The notes beneath the pieces are model-generated. The model saw only the letters and a program-made list of their open reading frames with translations. It was not told where the DNA came from and ran no database searches. The translations under genes were made by a program, and so were the position numbers. A DNA stretch of 22,167 bases from Zygnema cylindricum (lineage: Eukaryota; Streptophyta; Zygnematophyceae; Zygnematales; Zygnemataceae): contig JBBHKE010002848.1 of the NCBI GenBank assembly GCA_037447655.1, positions 1 through 22,167 of the forward strand, read 5' to 3'. This document shows, piece by piece, positions 1 through 8,440 of the stretch; within the stretch, counting starts at the first letter, position 1, and every line of letters starts with the position of its first letter.

Positions 1-650
1 TTAGTGCTAACATAAATTGTTACCTAACTTACACAATTATCAGCGCTAGCTAGAATTGTTACCTAACTTACACAAATTGTTAGCGCTAACAAGAATTGTT
101 ATCTAAATTAAACAAACTGTTAGTGCTAACATAAATTGTTACCTAACTTACACAACTGTCATCGCTAACAGGAATTGTTACCTAACTTACACAAATTGTT
201 AGCGCTAACAAGAATTATTATCAAAATTACACAAACTCTTAGCGATAAAATGAATTTTTACCTGACTTAAAGAAACTATTAGAGTTAGTAGGAATTGTTA
301 TCTAACTTACACAAACTGTTAGTGCTAACAAGAATTGTTACCTAACTTACACAGCTATCAGCGCTAACAGGAATTGTAACCTAACTTACACAAATTGTTA
401 GCGCTAACAAGAATTGTTATCTAAATTATACAAAATGTTTGCGCTACCAAGAATTGTTACCTAACTTACACAAAATGTTAGCGCTAAGAGGAATTGTCAC
501 CTAAATTACACAAACTGTTAGCGCTAACAAGAATTGTTATCAAAATTACACAAACTGTTAGCGCTAACACGAATTGTTACCTAACTTAAAGAAACTATTA
601 GAGATAGTAGGAATTGTTATCTAACTTACACAAACTGTTAGTGTTAATAT
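1..650. repeat. Diverged 8-monomer (about 320 bp) higher-order repeat
   Basis: Unusual monomers recur about 319 bp apart. The CAGCGCTA monomer at 41 reappears at 359. The AGAAACTATTAGAG monomer at 271 reappears at 590, with the same neighbours before it (CAAAATTACACAAAC) and after it (GTAGGAATTGTTATCTAAC). This marks about two copies of an 8-monomer block. The copies differ at many single bases, so the duplication is old. The left edge is not visible. Confidence 0.6.
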
Positions 651-1019
651 GAATTATTATCTAAATTACACAAACTATTAGAATTAATAGGAATTGTTAT
701 CTAACTTACACATACGGTTAGCGTTAATAAGAATTATTACCTAGCTTACACAAACTGTTAGCGCTAAGATGAATTGTTATCTAAATTATAGAAACTCTTA
801 GCGCAAACAGGAATTGTTACCTAACTTACACAAACTTTTAGAGCTAACATAAATTGTTATCTAAATTACACAAACTCTTAGCACTAACAGGAATTGTTAC
901 CTAACTTACACAAACTGTTAGCGCTAACATATATTGTTATCTGAATTACACAAACTATTAACGTTAATAAGAATTGTTACCTTACTTACATAAATTGGTA
1001 GCGCTAACATGAATTGTTA

Positions 1020-4000
1020 CCTAACTTACACAAACTGTTAGCGCTAACAAGAATTGTTTTCTAAATTACCCAAACTGTTAGCGCTAACAGGAGTTGTTAC
1101 CTAAATTACAGAAACTGTTAGCGCCAACAAGAATTGTTATCAAAATTACACAAACTGTTAGCGCTCATAGGAATTGTTACCTACCTTACACAAACTGTTA
1201 GCGCTAACAAGAATTGTTATCTAAATTACACAAACTGTTAGTGCTAACATGAATTATTACCTAAGTTACACAAACTGTTAGCGCTAACAAGAATTGTTAT
1301 CTAACTTACACAAACTGTTAGCGCTAACAAGAACAGTTATCTATATTACACAAACTGTTAGCTCTAACAGGAATTGTGACCTAACTTACACAAATTGTTA
1401 GCGCTAACAAGAAATGTTATCTAAATTACACAAACTGTTAGAGCTAACAAGAATTGTTACCTTACTTACACAAGCAGTTAATGCTAACAAGAATTGTTAT
1501 CTAAATTACACAATCTAGTAGCGTTTACAAGAATTGTTATCAAAATTACACAAACTGTTAGCGCTAACAAGAATTGTTACCTAACTTACACAAACTGTTA
1601 ACGCTAACAGAAATGTTACCTTACTTACACAAACTGTTAGCGCTAACAAGAATTGTTACCTAACCTACACAAACAATTAGCTCTAACAAGAATCGTTACC
1701 TAACTTACACAAACTGTTAGCGTTAACAAGAATTGTTATAAAAATTACAAAAACTGTTAGCGCTATTGGGAATTATAACCTACTTTACACAAACTGTTTG
1801 CGCTAACAAGATTTGTTACCTAACTTACACAAACAGTTAGCGCTATCAAGAATTGTTATCAAAGTTACACAAACTGTTAGCGCTAACAAGATTTGTTACC
1901 TACCTTACACAAACTGTTAGCGCTAACAGGAATTATTACCTAAGTTACACAAACATTTAGTGCTAACAAGAATTGTTATCTAAAATACACAAATTGCTAA
2001 CACTAACAGGAATTGTTATCTAACTTACACAAACTTTAAGCGCTAATAGGAATTGTTACCTAACTTACATAAATTATTAGCGAGAACAAGAATTGTTATC
2101 AAAATTACATAAATTGTTAACGCTAATACAAATTGTTACCTACCTTAAAAAAACTCTTAGCGCTAACAAGAATTGTTACCTAAGTTACACAAACAGTTAG
2201 CGCTAACAAGAACTATAATCTATATTACACAAACTGTTAGCGCTAACACGAATTGTGACCTAACTTACACACACCATTAGCGCTAACAAGAATTGTTATC
2301 TAAATTACACAATATGTTAGCGCTAACAAGAATTGTTATCAAAATTACACAAACTGTCAGGGCTAACAAGAATTGTTACCTAACTTACACAAACTGTTAA
2401 AGCTAACAGAAATGTTACCTTACTTACACAAACTGTTAACATCAACAAGAATTGCTATCTAAATTACACAAACTGTTAGGGCTAACAAGAATTGTTATCT
2501 AAATTACACAAACTGTAAGCGCTAACAGGAATTTTTATCTAACTTACACAAACAGTTAGCGCTAACAAGAATTGTTACCTAACTTAGAAAAACTGTTAGC
2601 GCTAACAGGAATTGTTACCTAACTTACACAAACTGTTATCGCTAACAAGAATTGTTATCAAAATTACACAAACTGTTAGCGCTAACAGGAATTATAACCT
2701 ACTTTACACAAACTGTTAGCGCTAACAGGAATTGTTACCTAAGTTACACAAACTATTAGCGCTAACAAGAATTGTTACCTAACTTACAAAAACAATTAGC
2801 GCTAACAAGAATTGTTATCTATATTACACAAATTGTTAGCGCTAACAAGAATTGTTATCAATATTACACAAACTATTAGCGCTAAGAAGAATTGTTACCT
2901 TACTTACACAAACTGTTAGCGCTATCAGGAATTGTTACCTAAATTACACAATTATTTAGCGCTAACAGGAATTGTTACCTAACTTACACAAACTGTTAGC
3001 GCTAACAAGAATTGTTTTCTGAATTACCCAAACTTTTAGCGCTAACAAGAGTTGTTACCTAAATTACAGAAACTTTTAGCGCCAACAAGAATTGTTATCA
3101 AAATTACAGAAACTGTTAGCGCTCATAGGAATTGTTACCTACCTTACACAAACTGTTAGCGCTAACAAGAATTGTTATCTAAATTACACAAACTGTTAGT
3201 GCTAACATGAATTATTACCTAAGTTACACAAACTGTTAGCGCTAACAAGAATTGTTATCTAACTTACACAAACTGTTAGCGCTAACAAGAACAGTTATCT
3301 ATATTACACAAACTGTTAGCTCTAACAGGAATTGTGACCTAACTAACACAAATTGTTAGCGCTAACAAGAAATGTTATCTAAATTACACAAACTGTTACA
3401 GCTAACACGAATTGTTACCTTATTTACAAAAACAGTTAACGCTAACAAGAATTGTTATCTAAATTACACAATCTGTTAGCGTTTACAAGAATTGTTATCA
3501 AAATTACACAAACTGTTAGTGCTAACAAGAATTGTTACCTAACTTACACAAACTGTTAACGCTAACAGAAATGTTACCTTATTTACACAAACTGTAAGAG
3601 CTAACAAGAATTGTTACCTAACCTACACAAACAGTTAGCTTTAACAGGAATCGTTACCTAACTTACACAAACTGCTAGCGCTAACAAGAATTGTTATCAA
3701 ATTTACACAAACTGTTAGCGCTAACAGGAATTATTTCCTTCTTTACACAAACTGTTTGCGCTAACAAGAATTGTTACCTAAGTTACACAAATTGTTAGCG
3801 CTAACAAGAATTGTTACCTAACTTACAAAAACTGTTAGCGCTAACAGGAATTGTTACCTAACTTACACAAACTGTTAGCGCTAACAGAAATTGTTTTCTA
3901 CCTTACACAAACTGTTAGCTTTATCATAATTGTGACCTAACTTACACAAATTGTTAGCGCTAACAATAATTGTTATCTAAATTACACAAATTGCTAGCGC

Positions 4001-4290
4001 TAACAGAAATTGTTATCTAACTTACACAAACTTTAAACGCTAATAGGAATTGTTACCTAACTTACAGAAATTATCAGCGCTAAGAAGAATTGTTATCAAA
4101 ATTACACAAATTGTCAACGCTAATACAAATTGTTACCTACATTAAAAAAATTGTTAGCGCTAACAGGAGTTGTTACCTAAGATACACAAACAGTTAGCGC
4201 TTACAATAACTATAATCTATATTACACAAACTGTTAGCGCTAACACGAATTGTGACCTAACTTACACACACTGTTAGCGCTTACAAGAAT
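1020..4290. repeat. Diverged higher-order repeat of about 49-50 monomers in subfamily A
   Basis: A run of distinctive monomers at about 1020-1830 is repeated in the same order at about 2978-3790, offset 1,958 bp. Shared markers include TTTTCTAAATTACCC against TTTTCTGAATTACCC (1057 and 3015), GCGCCAAC followed by GCGCTCATAG, GCGTTTAC, ACGCTAACAGAAATG (one base short), and CTTTACACAAACTGTTTGCG. A second matched stretch, about 1985-2290 against 3983-4290 (offset about 1,997), shares the AACTATAATC monomer at 2211 and 4208. The offset changes by one monomer between the two stretches, so one copy has gained or lost a monomer. Many single-base differences separate the copies, so this amplification is old compared with the one at 13-17 kb. 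Confidence 0.75.
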
Positions 4291-4950
4291 TGTTATCTAA
4301 ATTACACAATCTGTTAGCGCTAACAAGAATTGTTATCAAAATTACACAAACTGTTAGCGCTAACAAGAATTGTTATCTAAATTACACAAACAGTTAATGC
4401 TAACAGAAATTGTTATCTATATTACACAAACTGTTAGCGCTAACACGAATTGTGATCAGACTTACATAAACTGTTAGCGCTAACAATAATTGTTATCTAA
4501 ATTACACAAACTGTTAGCGCTTACAGGAATTGATATCTAAATTACTCAAACTATTAGCGCTAACAAGAATTGTTACCTAACTTACACAAACTGTTAGCAC
4601 TAACAAGAATTGATATCTAAATTACACAAACTGTTAGTGCTTACAGGAATTGTAACCTAATTTACACAAACTGATAGCGCTAATCAGAATTGTTAACTAA
4701 ATTACACAAAATGTTAGCGCTAACATAAATTGTTACCTTACTTATACAAATTGTTAACGCTAACAAGAATTGGTACCTAACTTACACAAACTGTTAGTGC
4801 TAACAAGAATTGTTACCTAAAAAACACAAACTGTTAGCGATACCAAGAATTTTAACCTAAATTACACAAACAGTTCGCGATAACAAGAATTTTTACCTAA
4901 ATTAACCAAACACTTAGCGATAAGAAGAATTGTTATCTAAATTACACAAA

Positions 4951-5490
4951 CAATTAGTAATAAGAGGATTTGTTATCTAAATTACACAATCTAATTGCGC
5001 TTACAAGAATTGTTACCTAACCTACACAAGCTGTTAGCGTTAACAAGAATTGTTTTCTAAATTACACAAACGGTTAGCGATAACAGGAATTGGTACATAA
5101 AGTACACAAGCCGTTAGCGATAACAATAATTGTTACCTAAATTACACAAACTGTTTGCGATAACAAGAGTTGTTACCTAAATTACACAAACAATTAGTGA
5201 TAACAGGATTTGTTATCTAAATTACACAATCTACTTGCGCTTACAGGAATTGTTACCTAACTTACACAAGCTTTAGCGTTAACAAGAATTGTTACCTAAA
5301 TTACACAAACAGTTAGCGATAACAAGATTTGTTTCCTAAATTACACAAACAATTAGTAATAATAGGATTTGTTATCTAAATTACACAATCTAATTGCGCT
5401 TACAAGAATTGTTACCTATCTTACATAAGCTGTTAGCGTTAACAAGAATTGTTTCCTATATTACACAAACGGTTAGCGATAACAGGAATT
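4951..5490. repeat. Local 4- to 6-monomer repeats at the A/B hinge
   Basis: A block holding AGGATTTGTTATC, then ACAATCTAATTGCGCTTAC, then AGCTGTTAGCGTTAAC occurs three times, with the AGGATT marker at 4965, 5205 and 5364. The spacings of 240 and 159 bp equal six and about four monomers. In the first and third copies the block is followed by the GGTAC-type monomer. The rearranged spacing next to the A-to-B transition suggests unequal exchange at the border between the two subfamilies. Confidence 0.7.
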
Positions 5491-5710
5491 GGTACCTAAA
5501 GTACACAAGCCGTTAGGGATAACAAAAATTGTGACCTAAAGTACACAAATTGTAAGCGATAACAAAAATTGTTACTTAAACTACACAAACGTTTAGCGAT
5601 AACAGGAATTTGTACCTAAAGTACACAAGCAGTTAGCGAAAACAAAAATTGTGACCTAAGTTACACAAACTGTAAGCGATAACAAAAATTGTTACTTAAA
5701 CTACACAAAC
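5471..5710. repeat. 3-monomer (120 bp) tandem duplication
   Basis: Positions 5471-5590 and 5591-5710 share the same three successive monomer types: an ACAGGAATT(G/T)GTACCTAAAG monomer, an ACAAAAATTGTGACCTAA monomer, and a TGTAAGCGATAACAAAAATTG monomer ending in TTACTTAAACTACACAAAC. The copies differ at a handful of bases. It is the smallest clear HOR in the window. Confidence 0.75.
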
Positions 5711-6205
5711 GGTTAGCGAAAACAAGAATTGTTACCTAAATTACACAAACAGTTAGCGATAATAAGAATTGTTCCCTAAATTACATAAACTATTAGCGAT
5801 AACAACAATTGTTACCTAAATTACACAAACACTTAGCGATAAAAAGAATTGTTACCTAAATTAACCAAATAGTTAGCGATAACAAGAATTGTTATCTAAA
5901 TTACACAAACTGTTTGCGCTTATAGGCATTGTTACCTAAATTACACAAACTGTTAGCGATTACAAAAGTTGTTAATTAAACTACACAAATTGTTAGATAA
6001 CAAGAATTGTTACCGAAATTACACAAACACTTAGCTATAATAAGAATTGTTCCCTAAATTACATACACTATTAGTGATAACATGAATAATGACCTAAATT
6101 ACACAAACTGTTAGCGATAACAACAATTGTTACCTAAATTACACAAACTGTTAGCGATAACAAGAACTGTTTCCTAAATTACTCAAATGGTTAGCAATAA
6201 CAGGA

Positions 6206-6210
6206 ATTAG
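6206..6210. repeat. Left target-site duplication (ATTAG)
   Basis: The five bases ATTAG abut the TG start of the inserted element and are repeated exactly at 7337-7341. They belong to the satellite: the intact variant reads CAGGAATTAGTACCTAAAG at about 8082-8100. Five bp is the usual target duplication made by LTR-retrotransposon integrases. Confidence 0.85.
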
Positions 6211-6259
6211 TGTTGATATTTGAGTATTTTCTAGGTCTATTTTAGGATAGGAAAATAGC

Positions 6260-6276
6260 AGAGGCAGTATGCCTCT
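6260..6276. other. Perfect hairpin in the LTR (7-bp stem, 3-nt loop)
   Basis: AGAGGCA and TGCCTCT are separated by GTA, about 50 bp inside the left end of the LTR. A single such hairpin could be chance. It is noted because several compact dyads occur in this element. Confidence 0.7.
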
Positions 6277-6403
6277 AACTTATTCTCCAAGCCCCCACAC
6301 TTGTTGTAGTCACCGGAGGCTGAAGAGGGAGCTAGAGCCATGGCTGCCAAAGCTGTCTAAAGAGACAAGTAGTAGAATCTGAGTAGATTTACCAAAAGGT
6401 ATA

Positions 6404-6440
6404 ACGGACCCAGGATTTGATCCTGGTACCTGCCGTCCGT
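6404..6440. other. Two-tier inverted repeat in the LTR
   Basis: The inner arms CCAGGAT (6410-6416) and ATCCTGG (6420-6426) surround the loop TTG. The outer arms ACGGAC (6404-6409) and GTCCGT (6435-6440) enclose them, with an 8-nt bulge on the right. The inner part could also pair as a 5-bp CCAGG/CCTGG stem with a 7-nt loop, resembling a tRNA T-arm. The loop lacks the TTCGA core of a Pol III B box, and no A box or tRNA body is present, so I do not call a tRNA or SINE. Confidence 0.65.
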
Positions 6441-6540
6441 CATAGTAGCCGTTAGCCTTGACCGATTAGTCAGGATTTGTGCTAAGGTATATAGGGTTTG
6501 ATATGTATTTAAATAGATAAACGTAGGTGTTCCCATTTAA

Positions 6541-6860
6541 CTAGATTACGGTTTATAGGACATAGAAACAATTGTACTATTAGTACCGGACGAAACAAAT
6601 TGTACGGACATTTATTTCGACGGTTCGTATTTAATACCTATATCAATCGGACGGCCGTGGTTAGCGCGGGCTTCGCGGAAAGGACAATTTGGCGGTTTGC
6701 GGACTCCGCCACTCCGGAGGACACATGGCAACATCATACGGGTTTACGGAATCTCCGGAACGGAAGACAACAAATCCGGATGTGACAAATGTCGCATAAT
6801 GGCGACGTCGTACACTTTCCGTACACAAAGTACATCGGCATCTGTACTTTATTGTACGGT
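6541..6860. other. CpG-dense, palindrome-rich patch in the LTR
   Basis: By hand count about 30 CpG dinucleotides fall in 320 bp, while the satellite has about one per monomer and the right third of the LTR has very few. Short dyads are frequent: CTCCGGAG (6712-6719), ATCCGGAT (6774-6781), GTCGC/GCGAC (6791-6795 and 6802-6806), GGCGG/CCGCC (6691-6695 and 6706-6710). The words TTGTACGGAC and TTGTACGGTA recur at 6599 and 6853. It may be the U3 regulatory part of the LTR; that is inference. The intact CpGs suggest an insertion not long exposed to methylation-driven decay, or a locally unmethylated patch. Confidence 0.65.
6827..6850. other. Perfect 8-bp stem inverted repeat in the LTR
   Basis: AAAGTACA (6827-6834) and TGTACTTT (6843-6850) are exact reverse complements around an 8-nt spacer. 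It is the longest perfect stem inside the LTR. It could be a paired factor-binding site or an RNA hairpin; nothing in the sequence decides. Confidence 0.75.
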
Positions 6861-6964
6861 ACAGTCTTCTGATATGTCAGTTCCTCAGTACTAGGGGGTT
6901 TAGAAAGGGGTTTAGGACTTAGATTATTTTGGGTAAGTAGCCGCCTCTCCCAGAGAGCATCTTG

Positions 6965-6971
6965 TATAAAT
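6965..6971 (+). promoter_or_regulatory. TATA-like box candidate 1 in the LTR
   Basis: TATAAAT sits in the context TTGTATAAATGG. If it is the LTR core promoter, transcription would start near 7000, leaving about 335 bp of R plus U5. No AATAAA follows before the right end of the LTR, which weakens any clean U3-R-U5 division. Confidence 0.3.
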
Positions 6972-7249
6972 GGAAAACTTTGGCCAGCCATAACTATCAA
7001 CTCAGTTGACCAAATTCAGTGATTCTTGTTGCTGCGAACTTAGGGGAGTCCAAGCTACACAGGGGTAAGGTTGGTCAGAGTGTTTGCCTGCCAGGGTGGC
7101 TGCATTTCTAAGGGAGAGTCAAAAAGGGGAATGTTATCATAATCTCATATTCTAACTTTGCATTTTGTGGTGGAACCGGCTAACAGAAAGTCTTACTCAC
7201 AGGGTGAAACTTTTAATGGGGTTTGATTATCAAAGGGTGAATCATTTGG

Positions 7250-7261
7250 GTTTATATAAAC
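7250..7261 (+). promoter_or_regulatory. TATA-like box candidate 2 in the LTR
   Basis: GTTTATATAAAC is a 12-bp palindrome containing TATATAAA. If used on the + strand, the start would lie near 7285 and only about 50 bp of R plus U5 would remain, which is short. Upstream the word AGGGTGAA is repeated (7201-7208 and 7234-7241), as is common in U3 enhancers. A palindromic TATA gives no direction, and an alternative AT-rich box on the opposite strand (TATTTAAATA, 6506-6515) cannot be excluded. Confidence 0.35.
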
Positions 7262-7336
7262 TTGGAGGCCCTATTCTTAGATTAGCTTCTTTGGATCTGC
7301 AGAATTCTGTGTGTGATGGAGCCCTATAGAATTTCA

Positions 7337-7341
7337 ATTAG
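7337..7341. repeat. Right target-site duplication (ATTAG)
   Basis: This is an exact copy of 6206-6210, directly after the terminal CA of the element. The satellite resumes at once as TATTCCTAAAGTACC, a slightly altered form of the TACCTAAAGTACAC monomer expected at this phase. Confidence 0.85.
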
Positions 7342-7500
7342 TATTCCTAAAGTACCAAACAGTGTTACGATAAAACATATAAATTTAATAAATTCCGCCA
7401 GTAACATAACAATAATTGTTACCTAACTAATAAACTGTTAGCGATAAACAAGAATTGTTACCAAATTACAAAAAGCTAGATAACAAGAATGTTTCCTAAA
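7342..7500. repeat. Degenerate satellite next to the LTR
   Basis: The satellite is recognisable but heavily damaged: CCTAAAGTACC, then CAAACAGTGTTACGATAAAACA, a poorly matching stretch at about 7378-7405, and then AACAATAATTGTTACC with a shortened CTAACTAATAAAC. The left flank of the LTR is much cleaner. The damage may reflect insertion-associated decay or assembly error at a repeat/unique junction. The AATAAA at 7387-7392 lies outside the LTR as I delimit it. Confidence 0.75.
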
Positions 7501-8330
7501 TTACACAAACGGTTAGCGATAACAAGAATTGGTACCTAAAGTACACAAGCCGTTAGCGATAAAAAGAATTGTGACTTAAAGTACACAAATTGTTAGTGAT
7601 AACAAGATTTGTTATATATACTACACAAATTGTAAGCGATAACAAGAATTGTTTCCTAAATTACACAAACGGTTAAAGATAACAGGAATTTATACCTAAA
7701 GTACACAAGCATTTAGCGATAACAAAAGCTGTGACCTGAATTACCAAACTGTTAGCGATAAGAAGAATTTTTCCTTAAACTACACAAACGGTTAGCGATA
7801 ACAAGAATTGTTACCTAAATTACACAAACTGTTAGCGATAACAAGAATTGCTACCTAAATTACACAAACAATTAGCGATAACAAGAATTGTTACCTAAAT
7901 TAACCAAACAGTTAGCGATAAAAATAATTGTTACCTAAATTACACAAACTGTTTGCGCTTATAGAAATTGTTACCTAAATTACATAAACTGTTAGCGAAT
8001 ACAAAAATTGTTACTTAAACTACACAAATTGTTTGCGGTAACAAGAATTGTTTCCTAAAATACACAAACGGTTAGCGATAACAGGAATTAGTACCTAAAG
8101 TACACAAACGGTTAGCGATAACAAGAATTGTTAACTAAATTACACAAACTGTTAGCGATAACAAGAATTGTTACCTAAATTACACAAACTGTTAGGGATA
8201 ACAAGAATTTAACCTAAATTACACAAATTATTAGGGATAACAAGAATTGTTTTCTAAATTACACAAACAATTAGTGATAACAGGATTTGTTATACAAATT
8301 ACACAATCTGTTTGCTTTTACAAGAATTGT

Positions 8331-8440
8331 TACCATAATTACACAGACATTAAGCTATATAACAAGAATCGTTTCCAAATTGGCAAACGGTTAGCGGAGC
8401 AACAGCAATCGGTACCTACGTAGTTTGATATGACAAATTG
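8331..8440. repeat. Indel-rich degenerate satellite interval 1
   Basis: Monomers here show several small insertions and deletions close together, for example TTAAGCTATATAACAAG, CCAAATTGGCAAACGG, GCGGAGCAACAGC and TACGTAGTTTGATATGAC. The neighbours on both sides are regular 40-bp monomers. The matching part of the next HOR copy, at about 9930-10040, is much less disturbed. Confidence 0.7.

Larger units (their letters stand above)
1..4830. repeat. 40-bp satellite array, subfamily A (palindromic GCGC core)
   Basis: This is a tandem array of about 120 head-to-tail 40-bp monomers, about 70% A+T. The block order in each monomer is TTACACAAA, then CTGTTAGCGCTAACA, then AGAATTG, then TTACCTAAC or TTATCTAAA. 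The core GTTAGCGCTAAC is a perfect 12-bp palindrome and often extends: TTGTTAGCGCTAACAA (16 bp) at 77-92, and 18 bp at 3950-3967. Monomers ending in ACCTAACTTAC commonly alternate with monomers ending in TCTAAATTAC or TCAAAATTAC, which suggests an 80-bp dimeric ancestry. Divergence between neighbours is moderate, mostly point changes. The array runs off the left edge of the window. It cannot encode protein: TAA or its complement recurs in each monomer, and 40 is not a multiple of 3, so stops move through all frames. I do not recognise the family by name. A structural or heterochromatic role is inference. Confidence 0.97.
4831..6210. repeat. 40-bp satellite array, subfamily B (GCGATAAC core), left of the LTR
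   Basis: From about 4831 the core changes abruptly from GTTAGCGCTAAC to GTTAGCGATAAC, and the ACCTAACTTAC ending becomes ACCTAAATTAC. The last GTGCTAAC core is at 4797 and the first GCGATA core of the new type is at 4837. New variants appear: TTTGCGCTTA monomers, GGTACCTAAAGTACACAAG monomers, and TTACTTAAACTACAC monomers. The same variants fill 7342-22167, so this stretch belongs with the right-hand array and was cut off from it by the insertion at 6211-7336. No genes are seen. Confidence 0.95.
6211..7336. mobile_element. Probable solo LTR (1,126 bp) inserted in the satellite
   Basis: This is the only non-satellite sequence in the window. It starts with TGTTGATATTTGAG, ends with ATAGAATTTCA, and is flanked by the perfect 5-bp duplication ATTAG. 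TG...CA ends with a 5-bp target duplication are the signature of LTR retrotransposons. Deleting the element plus one ATTAG restores a normal monomer: CAGGAATTAG joins TATTCCTAAAGTACC, matching the intact variant near 8082-8110. The start sequence does not recur before the 3' end and no gag, protease, RT, RNase H or integrase coding is visible, so I call it a solo LTR left by LTR-LTR recombination rather than a full element. The longest open frames inside (6600-6785 and 6697-6894 on +, 6734-7000 on -) match nothing I recognise. TATA-like boxes near the right end hint at + orientation, but this is unproven. The Ty1/copia or Ty3/gypsy lineage cannot be assigned by eye. Confidence 0.82.

Noticed and set aside
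6401-6440. Possible tRNA T-arm or Pol III B box (CCAGGATTTGATCCTGG)
   Set aside because: The loop lacks the conserved TTCGA, no A box lies at the right distance, and no acceptor or anticodon arm can be drawn. I kept it only as an inverted repeat.
6895-6916. Two GGGGTTTAG words resembling plant telomere repeat (TTTAGGG)
   Set aside because: There are only two imperfect copies separated by AAA, with no tandem continuation.
6600-7000. Three short open frames (6600-6785 and 6697-6894 on +, 6734-7000 on -), 61-88 residues
   Set aside because: They overlap each other, lie inside the CpG-rich part of the LTR where stops are sparse, and show no recognisable domain, signal peptide or membrane segment. 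I treat them as chance open frames.
7387-7392. AATAAA polyadenylation signal near the LTR
   Set aside because: It lies about 50 bp beyond the 3' end of the element, in degenerate AT-rich satellite, so it is probably chance.
7121-7411. A purine run AAAAAGGGGA followed by TGTTAT at 7132, with ATAACA ending at 7411, looking like a polypurine tract plus a 280-bp 3' LTR
   Set aside because: ATAACA at 7406-7411 belongs to the resumed satellite (AACAATAATTGTTACC). The 6211/7336 ends have TG...CA, a perfect 5-bp duplication and a restored monomer, which fit much better. A nested relic is not excluded.
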